64,000 nt of DNA from Rubrivivax sp. A210. Its GTDB lineage: Bacteria; Pseudomonadota; Gammaproteobacteria; Burkholderiales; Burkholderiaceae_C. This document shows positions 1 through 8,700 of this stretch, piece by piece (within the stretch, counting starts at the first letter, position 1; the number at the start of each line of letters is the position of its first letter). The stretch spans positions 434,001-498,000 of the forward strand of contig NZ_CAJGBN010000012.1 of assembly GCF_904426505.1 (NCBI RefSeq), read 5' to 3'. The position numbers and the translations under genes are program-made. The notes under the pieces are model-generated. The model was not told the DNA's origin. It did not search any database and saw only the letters and a list, made by a program, of their open reading frames with translations.

Positions 1-2
1 TC

Positions 3-500
3 ACCGCGGGCTTCGACGTCAACACCAAGACCGACGCCGGCTACAACTCGAAGAAACGCATGCTGGTGCTGGGGCCGACCGTCTCGCTGGACGTGCCGGG
101 CTTCCTCAATGTGAGCCTGCTGCAGCTGTGGGAGAGCAATGCGCCCTACAGCACCTTGCCGCCCGCCGGCGGCGTGCCGCGCTACCAGTACAAGGCGCAC
201 CCGATGCTGACGGCGGCCTGGGGCATCCCGCTGGGCAAGACGGGCCTCTCGTTCGAGGGCTTCATGAACTACATCGCCGCCAAGGGAGCCGACGAATTCG
301 GCAATGGCACGGCGCCGGAGACCAATTTCGACGCCCAGATCATGTACGACCTGGGCAGCCTGATGGGCGCCGGGGGCAAGTTCAAGGTCGGCATCGAGTA
401 CCAGTACTGGAAGAACAAGTTCGGCAACAGCCACAAGGGCCCGGCCGGCAACGGTGCCTTCGCCAAGACGCCGATGCTGCGCGCCGAATACCATTTCTGA
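3..500 (+). CDS. Outer-membrane channel, nucleoside-type (5' partial)
   Basis: The gene enters the window already open; the frame runs from base 3 to the stop at 498-500, giving about 165 visible residues. The visible part has alternating hydrophobic and aromatic residues typical of outer-membrane beta strands (for example IEYQYWKNKFG) and ends in ...RAEYHF, a terminal phenylalanine as expected of a BAM-inserted barrel. It resembles Tsx-like nucleoside-binding outer membrane proteins. The next four genes encode a BMP-type ABC importer, so it probably lets the same substrates across the outer membrane. The Tsx assignment rests on partial sequence and context; another small barrel remains possible. 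Confidence 0.6.
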   Translation, partial: TAGFDVNTKTDAGYNSKKRMLVLGPTVSLDVPGFLNVSLLQLWESNAPYSTLPPAGGVPRYQYKAHPMLTAAWGIPLGKTGLSFEGFMNYIAAKGADEFGNGTAPETNFDAQIMYDLGSLMGAGGKFKVGIEYQYWKNKFGNSHKGPAGNGAFAKTPMLRAEYHF

Positions 501-587
501 CCGGCGCCCACGCCGTCGCAGCCTGCCCGGCCGCGGCGGCGCCCGCCTCACCTTTGATCACCGCGCCCGCGTGGCGCGGCTAGGGCC

Positions 588-2114
588 ATGCTCCGCCTGC
601 AACTCACCGGCATCAGCAAGCAATACCCCGCGGTGCGTGCCAACGACCGCGTGAACCTCGCCGTCAAGCCGGGCGAGATCCACGCCGTGCTGGGCGAGAA
701 CGGCGCCGGCAAGAGCACGCTGATGAAGATCATCTACGGCGCGGTGCAACCCGACGAGGGCGAGCTGCGCTGGAACGGCGAGCCGGTGAAAATCGCCAGC
801 CCGGCGCAGGCGCGGCGCCTGGGCATCAGCATGGTCTACCAGCACTTTTCGCTGTTCGACACGCTGACGGCGGCCGAAAACGTCTGGCTCGGCCTGGACG
901 GCAGGATGACACTGCCCGAGGTGGCCAAGCGCATAGACGAGGTGGCGCACAGCTACGGCCTGGACGTGGACGCGGCGCGCCCGGTACACACGCTGAGCGT
1001 GGGCGAGCGCCAGCGCGTCGAGATCGTGCGCGCGCTGCTGACGGCGCCGCAACTGCTGATCCTCGATGAGCCGACCTCGGTGCTCACGCCGCAGGCCGTG
1101 GACAAGCTCTTCGTCACGCTGCGCCAGCTGGCCGCCAGCGGCTGCAGCATCCTCTACATCAGCCACAAGCTCGACGAGATCCGCGCCCTGTGCCACCACT
1201 GCACGGTGCTGCGCGGCGGCAAGGTCACGGGCGAGGTCGACCCCACGCAGGAGAGCAATGCCAGCCTGTCGCGCCTGATGATCGGTGCCGAGCCACCGCC
1301 GCTGCGCCACCAGGCCCGCAGCGCCGGCGAGGTGGTGCTGCAGGTGCGCAACCTGAGCCTGGCGCGGCCCTCGCCCTTCGGCGCCGACCTGCACGACATC
1401 GGCTTCGAGCTGCGCGCCGGCGAGATCGTCGGCATCGCCGGCGTCTCGGGCAATGGCCAGCAGGAGCTGATGGCGGCGCTTTCGGGCGAAGACCCGCGCG
1501 GCGGGCCTGGCAGCATCGTGCTGGGCGGCGAGGACATCGCGCGTGCCGGCCCGCGCCGCCGCCGCGCGCTCGGCCTGCATTTCGTGCCCGAGGAGCGCCT
1601 GGGCCGCGGCGCCGTGCCGACGCTGGCGCTGGCCCAGAACACGCTGCTCACAAGGCTGCAGGGCGTGTCGCCGCGCGGCTGGATCAAGCCCGGCCGCGTA
1701 CAGCGCCTGGCCGAGGACATCATCGCGCGCTTCCATGTGCGCGCCGGCGGCGCCGGTGCCAGCGCACGCAGCCTGTCGGGGGGCAATCTGCAGAAATTCA
1801 TCGTCGGGCGCGAGATCAGCGCCGCGCCCAAGGTGCTGATCGTCTCGCAGCCGACCTGGGGCGTGGACGTCGGCGCCGCGGCCCAGATCCGCGGCGAACT
1901 GCTGGCGCTGCGTGACCAGGGTTGCGCCGTGCTGGTGGTGAGCGAGGAGCTCGACGAGCTGTTCGAGATCAGCGACCGCCTGCTCGTCATCGCCAAGGGG
2001 CGGCTGTCACCCAGCGTGCCGGTGGGCGATGCCACGGTGCCGCAGATCGGCGAATGGATGTCGGGGCTGTGGGCGGCGCCTGTCACTCCGACGGTCCAGG
2101 GGGCGGCGGCATGA
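588..2114 (+). CDS. BMP-type (nucleoside) ABC transporter, tandem ATP-binding protein
   Basis: This 508-residue protein has two ABC ATPase domains in tandem, as in sugar and nucleoside importers such as RbsA and NupA/YufO. The first domain has an intact Walker A (GENGAGKST, residues 36-44), a signature LSVGERQR and Walker B LLILDEPTSVL. In the second domain the P-loop is GVSGNGQQE, lacking the usual lysine, while the signature LSGGNLQK remains; this asymmetry is normal for the family. It energises import through the two permeases that follow. Its stop codon overlaps the next start (ATGA at 2111-2114), so translation is probably coupled. Substrate, probably nucleosides or purines, is inferred from the BMP lipoprotein at the operon end. 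Confidence 0.9.
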   Translation: MLRLQLTGISKQYPAVRANDRVNLAVKPGEIHAVLGENGAGKSTLMKIIYGAVQPDEGELRWNGEPVKIASPAQARRLGISMVYQHFSLFDTLTAAENVWLGLDGRMTLPEVAKRIDEVAHSYGLDVDAARPVHTLSVGERQRVEIVRALLTAPQLLILDEPTSVLTPQAVDKLFVTLRQLAASGCSILYISHKLDEIRALCHHCTVLRGGKVTGEVDPTQESNASLSRLMIGAEPPPLRHQARSAGEVVLQVRNLSLARPSPFGADLHDIGFELRAGEIVGIAGVSGNGQQELMAALSGEDPRGGPGSIVLGGEDIARAGPRRRRALGLHFVPEERLGRGAVPTLALAQNTLLTRLQGVSPRGWIKPGRVQRLAEDIIARFHVRAGGAGASARSLSGGNLQKFIVGREISAAPKVLIVSQPTWGVDVGAAAQIRGELLALRDQGCAVLVVSEELDELFEISDRLLVIAKGRLSPSVPVGDATVPQIGEWMSGLWAAPVTPTVQGAAA

Positions 2115-3205
2115 TGCGCCTGGAGGTCCGCCCCCAGCCGTCGCGGCTGATGTCGCTGGCGAGCCCGCTGCTGGCGCTGGCGCTGACGGTGGCCGTGGGC
2201 GTGCTGCTCTTCGTGCTGCTGGGCAAGGATCCTCTGCGCGGCCTGCAGATGTTCTTCGTCGAGCCGGTGAAGAACCTCTACCAGCTCAGCGAGCTGTCGG
2301 TGAAGGCCACGCCGCTGATCCTGATCGCGCTCGGCCTGGCGGTGTGCTTTCGCGCCAATGTCTGGAACATCGGTGCCGAAGGCCAGTTCGTGATGGGCGC
2401 GCTGGCCGCCGGCTGGGTGGCCATGCAGGCCGGGCCCGAGACTGCCTGGATGGGCCGCGCCATCGTGCTGCCCATCGTCGCCGCCGGCGTGCTGGGCGGC
2501 ATGGCCTGGGCGGCCATCGTGGCGCTGCTGCGCGACCGCTTCAATGCCAACGAGATCCTGGTCAGCCTGATGCTGGTCTACGTGGCCGAGATGATCCTCG
2601 GCTGGCTGGTCTACGGGCCCTGGAAAGACCCCAAGGGCTACAACTTTCCGCAGAGCATCACCTTCCTGCCCGTGACCCAGGTGCCGCGCCTGGTGGACGG
2701 GCTGCGCGCCCACGTCGGCGTGCTCGTCGCGCTGGCCGGCGTGGGCCTGTTCTGGGCCTTTCTCTTTCGCACCTACCGCGGCTTCGCGCTGCAGGTGGGC
2801 GGGCTGGCGCCGGCGGCGGCGCGCTACGCCGGCTTCTCGTCGCGCGGCGCCATCTGGCTGGCGCTGCTGCTCAGCGGCGGCATGGCCGGCCTGGCGGGCG
2901 GGCTCGAGGCCGCCGGGCCGCTGGGCCAGCTCACGCCCTATGTGCCGGCCGGCTACGGCTTCGCCGCCATCATCGTGGCCTACGTCGGCCGCCTGCACCC
3001 GGTGGGCATCGTGTTCTCGGGCGTGCTGATGAGCATGTTCTACATCGGCGGCGAGCTGGCGCAGTCGCGCATGGGCCTGCCGAAATCGCTCACCGGCGTG
3101 TTCCAGGGCCTGCTGCTGTTCTCGCTGCTGGCCTGCGACACGCTGATCCATTTCCGGGTGCGCCTGCGCCGTCCCGCGCCCGGCGCGACTTCCAAGGGGG
3201 CTTGA
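2111..3205 (+). CDS. BMP-type ABC transporter permease 1
   Basis: A 364-residue integral membrane protein with about eight to ten hydrophobic segments, belonging to the BPD_transp_2 permease family (YufP-like). The motif NVWNIGAEGQFVMGALAAGW near residues 90-110 is typical of nucleoside/BMP permeases. The start at 2111 is chosen because it overlaps the ATPase stop (ATGA); the frame is open further upstream but that stretch lies inside the ATPase gene. It forms half of the transmembrane channel, with the permease encoded one base downstream as the other half. Expression is presumably as one operon with its neighbours. Confidence 0.88.
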   Translation: MMRLEVRPQPSRLMSLASPLLALALTVAVGVLLFVLLGKDPLRGLQMFFVEPVKNLYQLSELSVKATPLILIALGLAVCFRANVWNIGAEGQFVMGALAAGWVAMQAGPETAWMGRAIVLPIVAAGVLGGMAWAAIVALLRDRFNANEILVSLMLVYVAEMILGWLVYGPWKDPKGYNFPQSITFLPVTQVPRLVDGLRAHVGVLVALAGVGLFWAFLFRTYRGFALQVGGLAPAAARYAGFSSRGAIWLALLLSGGMAGLAGGLEAAGPLGQLTPYVPAGYGFAAIIVAYVGRLHPVGIVFSGVLMSMFYIGGELAQSRMGLPKSLTGVFQGLLLFSLLACDTLIHFRVRLRRPAPGATSKGA

Positions 3206-3206
3206 G

Positions 3207-4127
3207 ATGGACAGCTTCGCACTGCTGCTGGCCGCCACGCTCAACGCCGGCACCGTGCTGGCCATCGCCGGCCTGGGCCTCCTGATCAACGAGCGCGCCG
3301 GCGTCGTCAACCTCGGCGCCGAGGGCCTGATGCTGGTGGCCGCCATTGCCGGCTTCGCCACCGCGGTGGCCAGCGGCAGCGACTGGCTGGCCTTTGCCGC
3401 GGGCGCCGCCGCCGGCGCCGGGCTGGCGGCGGTGTTCGGCCTGCTGGTGATCTGGCTCAACACCAACCAGGTTGCCACCGGCCTGGCGCTCAGCCTCTTC
3501 GGCGGCGGCTTCTCGGCCTTCGTCGGCATCGGCTTCGTGCAGGAGAAGCTGGGCGAGAGGGTGCAGTTCCGCATCCCGCTGCTGGCCGACATCCCGCTGC
3601 TCGGGCCAGCGCTGTTCCGCCAGCATCCCATGGTTTATGCGGCGATGGTGCTGACGCTGGCCCTGGCCTGGTTTCTCTACCGCTCGCGCGCCGGCCTGGT
3701 GCTGCGCGCAGTGGGCGAATCGCCCGAGGCGGCGCACGCCCTGGGCTACCCGGTGCGGCGCATCCGCCTGGCCGCGGTGGTGGCTGGCGGCGCGCTCTGC
3801 GGCGTGGCCGGCGCCTACCTCTCGGTGGTCTACACGCCGCTGTGGGTGGAGGGCATGGTGGCCGGCAAGGGCTGGATCGCCCTGGCGCTCACCACCTTCG
3901 CCACCTGGCGCCCGCTGCGCCTGCTGCTGGGCGCCTACCTCTTCGGCGGCGTCACCATGCTGCAGTTCCACCTGCAGGGCCAGGGCGTGCAGATCGCGAG
4001 CCAGTTCCTGAGCATGCTGCCCTATGTGGCCACCATCGTCGTGCTGGTGCTGATCTCGCGCAACGCGGCCTGGATTCGCATCAACATGCCGGCCTCGCTG
4101 GGCAAGCCCTTTGTCCCCAACGGCTGA
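3207..4127 (+). CDS. BMP-type ABC transporter permease 2
   Basis: A 306-residue inner-membrane permease of the BPD_transp_2 family (YufQ-like), with hydrophobic segments through its length and the family motif INERAGVVNLGAEGLML near residues 28-44. It starts one base after the stop of permease 1, as expected for a co-translated heterodimeric pair. The protein ends in ...ASLGKPFVPNG. It is followed after 44 bases by the substrate-binding lipoprotein gene. Family membership is clear; the exact substrate is inferred from the set. Confidence 0.88.
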   Translation: MDSFALLLAATLNAGTVLAIAGLGLLINERAGVVNLGAEGLMLVAAIAGFATAVASGSDWLAFAAGAAAGAGLAAVFGLLVIWLNTNQVATGLALSLFGGGFSAFVGIGFVQEKLGERVQFRIPLLADIPLLGPALFRQHPMVYAAMVLTLALAWFLYRSRAGLVLRAVGESPEAAHALGYPVRRIRLAAVVAGGALCGVAGAYLSVVYTPLWVEGMVAGKGWIALALTTFATWRPLRLLLGAYLFGGVTMLQFHLQGQGVQIASQFLSMLPYVATIVVLVLISRNAAWIRINMPASLGKPFVPNG

Positions 4128-4171
4128 TAATTTCCGTTTGACCTTCGCACACCCCCAGGAGAGAGAAGCCC

Positions 4172-5344
4172 ATGACCCATCCCACCAAGCGCACGATGTT
4201 GAAGCTGGCCAGCTGGTCGGCCGTGGCCGTAGCCGCGGCCCTGGCCGGCTGCGGCAAGAAGGAAGAAGCGGCGCCGCCGCAGGCCGCCGCGCCGGCCTCG
4301 GCCGCCTCGGCACCGGCCAAGGCCGAGCCGCTGAAGATCGCCTTTGCCTATGTCGGCCCGGTGGGCGACGGCGGCTGGACCTTCGCCCACGACAACGGCC
4401 GCAAGGCGGTCGAGAAGGAGTTCGGCGACAAGGTCGTCACCAGCTTCGTCGAGAAGGTGCCCGAGAGCGCCGACGCCGAGCGCGTCTTCCGCGATCTCGT
4501 GGGCCAGGGCAACAAGCTCATCTTCGGCACCACCTTCGGCTATATGGAACCGATGCTCAAGGTGGCCTCGGACGCCATGGGCACCAAGGGCGTGATGTTC
4601 GAGCACGCCACCGGCTACAAGCAGGCTGCCAATATGCGCACCTACGACAGCCGCACCTACGAGGGCGCCTACATGGCCGGGGTCATCGCCGGCGCCATGA
4701 CCAAGAGCAACACGCTGGGCGTGGTGGGCTCCATCCCCATCCCCGAGGTGATGCGCAACATCAACTCCTTCACGCTGGGCGCGCAGAGCGTCAACCCCAA
4801 GATCAAGACCAAGGTCGTGTGGGTCAACGAGTGGTTCAACCCGCCCAAGGAGACCGAGGCGGCGCAAAGCCTGGTCAACGGCGGCGCCGACGTGCTGTTC
4901 CAGAACACCGACAGCTCGGCCGTGCTGCAGACCGCGGCCAAGAACAAGAAGTACGCCTTCGGCTGGGACAGCGACATGACGGCCTATGCGCCCGAGGCCC
5001 ACCTGGCCAGCGCCATCATCAACTGGGGCCCCTACTACATCAAGGCCACGCGCGACGCGCTCGAAGGCAAGTGGGCCGGCGGCGGCGCGGTCTGGTGGGG
5101 TGTCAAGGAAGGCGCCATCGACATTGTCTCCATCAACGACAAGGTGCCGGCCGAGGCCAAGGCCAAGGTCGAGGCCGTCAAGGCCGGCCTCAAGGACGGC
5201 AGCTTCGTGATCTGGAAGGGCCCCATCGTCGGCCAGGACGGCAAGGAAGTGCTGAAGAAGGACGAGGTCGCCGACGACAAGTTCATGGGCGGCATCAACT
5301 TCTACGTCAAGGGCGTGGACAGCAAGCTGCCTTCGGGCAAGTAA
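4172..5344 (+). CDS. BMP/PnrA-like substrate-binding lipoprotein
   Basis: A 390-residue periplasmic binding protein of the BMP family (Bmp/PnrA/Med-type), which binds nucleosides or related purine compounds in characterised members. The N-terminus carries a basic stretch, a hydrophobic segment and a lipobox LAGC with the lipidated cysteine at residue 27, followed by an Ala/Pro-rich tether (about residues 32-50). The mature domain begins IAFAYVGPVGDGGWTFAHD, the usual first strand of this family. A strong ribosome binding site AGGAGAG (4157-4163) lies 8 bases upstream. It is the last gene of the importer operon and is followed by a hairpin terminator at 5371-5403. Confidence 0.9.
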   Translation: MTHPTKRTMLKLASWSAVAVAAALAGCGKKEEAAPPQAAAPASAASAPAKAEPLKIAFAYVGPVGDGGWTFAHDNGRKAVEKEFGDKVVTSFVEKVPESADAERVFRDLVGQGNKLIFGTTFGYMEPMLKVASDAMGTKGVMFEHATGYKQAANMRTYDSRTYEGAYMAGVIAGAMTKSNTLGVVGSIPIPEVMRNINSFTLGAQSVNPKIKTKVVWVNEWFNPPKETEAAQSLVNGGADVLFQNTDSSAVLQTAAKNKKYAFGWDSDMTAYAPEAHLASAIINWGPYYIKATRDALEGKWAGGGAVWWGVKEGAIDIVSINDKVPAEAKAKVEAVKAGLKDGSFVIWKGPIVGQDGKEVLKKDEVADDKFMGGINFYVKGVDSKLPSGK

Positions 5345-5370
5345 GCCACCACCCGGCAACCCCGCCCCCC

Positions 5371-5403
5371 AAGCCGCCGCGGCCCACGCCCCGGCGGCTT
5401 TTT
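5371..5403 (+). terminator. Rho-independent terminator after the BMP operon
   Basis: A perfect 9-bp stem, AAGCCGCCG (5371-5379) pairing with CGGCGGCTT (5392-5400), is followed by a T run through 5403. It lies 27 bases after the lipoprotein stop codon and is the expected end of the importer transcript. Confidence 0.8.
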
Positions 5404-5789
5404 CGTATCCGCGTGCAACTCGGTGCTCAAGTCGGCGGCGCCGGCGCCGAAACCCCCTTCAGAGACAGGCCAGAACCCGACACGCCCCGCCCGGGCGCCG
5501 CAACGGCACACGCCGGCGGCCAACCCGTGACAGCGGCCCGGCGCGCAACGCGCCGGCGCCGAGGGTGTGCTTGCGTGTGCGGCCTCGCGCCTGCGGCCAC
5601 CGCGGCCGCACCGAGCCGGGCCGCGGCTGGCCTTTCCGGCCGAAATGCTCGACCAACACCCGCCAGATCGCTTGCAGCCTCAAGTTCGGCCTGGGCCGCA
5701 CCGATAGACCGTGGACATGCCCCGGTAAGCGGTCCGCCTGCACGTGCAGGGCGGCGCTTTTTACCCGAGCCTTCCAGAAGGACAGCACC
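5404..5789 (+). promoter_or_regulatory. Leader region upstream of the giant repeat gene
   Basis: About 385 bases between the importer terminator and the ATG of the giant gene. The reading frame of the giant gene is open from 5565, but the encoded stretch is Arg/Cys-rich and unlike the repeat protein, so I treat it as noncoding. It holds a perfect 8-bp hairpin with a CAA loop, CCGGCGCG (5538-5545) and CGCGCCGG (5549-5556), of unknown role. The ribosome binding site AGAAGGA is at 5776-5782, 7 bases before the ATG at 5790. A promoter for the giant gene must lie here if it is not transcribed from further upstream, but I could not identify convincing -35 and -10 boxes. Confidence 0.45.
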
Positions 5790-8700
5790 ATGGCCTCCCT
5801 GATCCTCAACTTCACCTCGTCGCAGATCGCAGTCATGAGCACGGCGCAGATCGCCGCGCTGACCACCGAGGACTGGGCTGCATTCAGCACGGACAAGATT
5901 GCCGCGCTGACCGCGCAGCAGATCCCGGCAATCTCGCTCACGGGGCTGGGGTCGTTGAACACCACCCAGTTGGCGGCCTTCGAGACGGCGGACGTGACGA
6001 GGTTCACGACCACCCAGGTCCAGGCCTTCACCACGGTGCAGGTACGGGCCCTGACCAGCGAGCAGGTCGGCGCCCTGCAGACCCACCAGGTGCGCACCTT
6101 CAACACGACCCAGGTGGCGGCCATCGAAACCGCCGACCTCGCCCAGATGGGCACGTCGGCGGTCGGCGCCCTCACGTCGGTGCAGGTGGCGGCCCTGAGC
6201 ACGGCCCAGATCAGCGCCCTGGAGTCGAACCAGATCGCCGCCCTGTCGACGGCGGCCGTGCGCAACATGAGCACGGCGCAGATCGACGCCCTGTCCGGCA
6301 CCGACATCGATGCACTGGGTTCGTCCCAGATCGCCGCCCTGACCACCTTGCAGTTGCGGGCCCTGGGCACGGCCGAGATCCAGGCCATAGGCAGTGCCGA
6401 GATGGCCGTGCTGGGCACCACCGGGGTAGCAGCCCTGACGACGGCCCAGTTCGCGGCGCTCACGACCGACCAGTTCCGATCCCTCACGACCCAGCAGATC
6501 GCCGGCCTGAGCACGGCCCAGGTGGCGGCGCTCACTTCGGCCCGTGTGGATGTGATGGACTCCGCTGACCTGGCCAGCCTGTCCACCACCCAGATCCGCG
6601 CGCTGGGCACGGCGGCCATCGCCGGGCTCGACAGCGCCAACATCCAGGGCCTGAGCGCGACCCAGTTGGCCGCGCTGTCGACCCAGCAACTGGCCGCCAT
6701 CGAATCGGCCGACTTCGCCGCCCTGACGACGGCACAGTTCGCGACCCTGGGCACGGCCCAGCTGTCGCGCCTGAGTTCCGACCAGGCACGGGCACTGGAG
6801 ACGGCCGACCTGGCCGCTCTGGGCACCGCACAGATCCGTTCACTCAGCACCTCCGCCATCGACATGCTGGGCAGCGCCCAGCTCGAGGCACTGGGCACCG
6901 CCCAGGTGGCGGCCATGACAACCAGCCAGCTGGGACACCTGGCGAGCATCACCGACGAGCAACTGGCAGCCCTGAGCACCGCCCAGGTGGCATCGCTCGG
7001 CCTGGCCTACGGCGCCACGCTGACCTCGGCCGACCTGGCCGCCCTGACCAGCACCCAGCTCCGCCTGCTGAGCACGGGCGCCATCGCCGGCCTCGACAGC
7101 GGCGACATCCTCTCCCTGGGCACCGAGCAGCTGGCCGCGCTGACCACCAGCCAGCTGGGCGCCATCTCCACCGCCGCCCTGGCCGGCCTTGAAAGCGCCG
7201 ACCTGGCCGGGCTGGGCACCTCGCGCATCACCAGCCTCACGAGCACGCAGATCGGCGCCTTGAGCAGCGCCCAGCTCAATGAACTGGACACGCGCCAGAT
7301 CCGCTCGCTCACGGCCACCCAGCTCGACGGCCTGAGTTCCGGTGATCTGGCCTCGCTGAGCAGCGAGCGCCTCGCCGTGCTGACCACGACGCAGATTGCC
7401 AGCCTGAACGCCAGCCAGGTGCCCGGCCTGGATGTGCTGACCACGGCCCAGCTCAACGCCGTGAGCGTGACAGCCGTCTCCGCCCTGGACAGCACCAGCC
7501 TGCCGGTGGCCGACATCGCCAAGCTGACCTCGCCCCAGATGGCCGGCCTGACCTCCGCCCAGCTCTCGGGCATCAGCACCACCACGCTGGCCAGCCTGAG
7601 CACGTCCCAGCTCGCCAACCTGACCACGGCAGCCATCGCGTCGCTGGACAGCACCAGCATCGGCGCGCTGAGTTCCGGCCAGGTCCGCGCCCTCACCGCC
7701 GGGCAGATCAGCGCCCTGGCCGACGACATCGCCGCCTTCAGCACCACCGACGTGGCGGGCATGACGGCCAGCCAGGTCGCGGCCCTGTCCACGGCCCAGG
7801 TCGATGCACTTGTCCAGGGCAGCCTGCTCGCCTCCATCGCCACCTCGGCGATCACCAGCCTGACCTCGGCCCAGCTGGTCAGCCTGGGGACGGCCGGCTT
7901 CAACGACCTCTCCACCGCCCAGATCGCGGCCTTGACGGTGACGCAGATCACCAAGCTGACGACCGACCAGATCGACCAGATGGCGTCCGATGACTTCGGC
8001 GCCCTGACCTCGCGCCACATCGCGGCCATCTCGACCGAGTCCATCCGCAACCTGGGCTCGGCCGACTTCCAGGCCATGAGCACGTCGCAGATCCAAGGCC
8101 TCACCGCCGCCCAGCTGCAGCAGATTGCCACCGACGAATTCCTCGCCTTCGAGACCGCCGACCTCGCCGCCCTGACGACCGCGCAGATCCGCGCGCTGAG
8201 CACGGCGATGGTGGACGCCCTGTCGACCGATTCCAGCCAGGTCGCCGCCCTCACGGGCACGCAGATCGCGGCCATGACCACCTCGCAGCTGCAGGCGTTG
8301 AACTTCGGCACCGACGACATCGGCAGCATCTCCGGCAACCAGATCTCCGGGCTGAGCACCACCGTCATCGCCGGCATGTCCACCGCCGACGCCGCCGGGC
8401 TGACATCGGCCCAGGTCGCCGGCCTGAGCACGACGCAGATCCGCGCCCTGGCGATCGACGATCTCCAGGTTCTGGCCACAGACCGCATCGCCGCCCTGAG
8501 CTCCGCGCAGATCGCGGCACTGACGACCCTGCAGCTCGCGGCCCTGGACAGCACCGACCTTGCCGCCATCGCGTCCACGGCCATCCGCGGGCTCACCTCG
8601 GTGCAGATCGCCAGCCTGGGATCCGACCGTCTCAACATGCTGAGCACGGCCCAGTTCGACGGCCTCACCTCCGGGCAGATCGCCAAGCTCACCACGGGCC

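Noticed and set aside
1154-3631. Long minus-strand open frames over the ABC transporter genes
   Set aside because: They are opposite clear genes with family motifs and translate to compositionally biased sequence.
5565-5789. N-terminal extension of the giant gene to an upstream start
   Set aside because: The extension is Arg/Cys-rich and unlike the rest; the ATG at 5790 has a good ribosome binding site.
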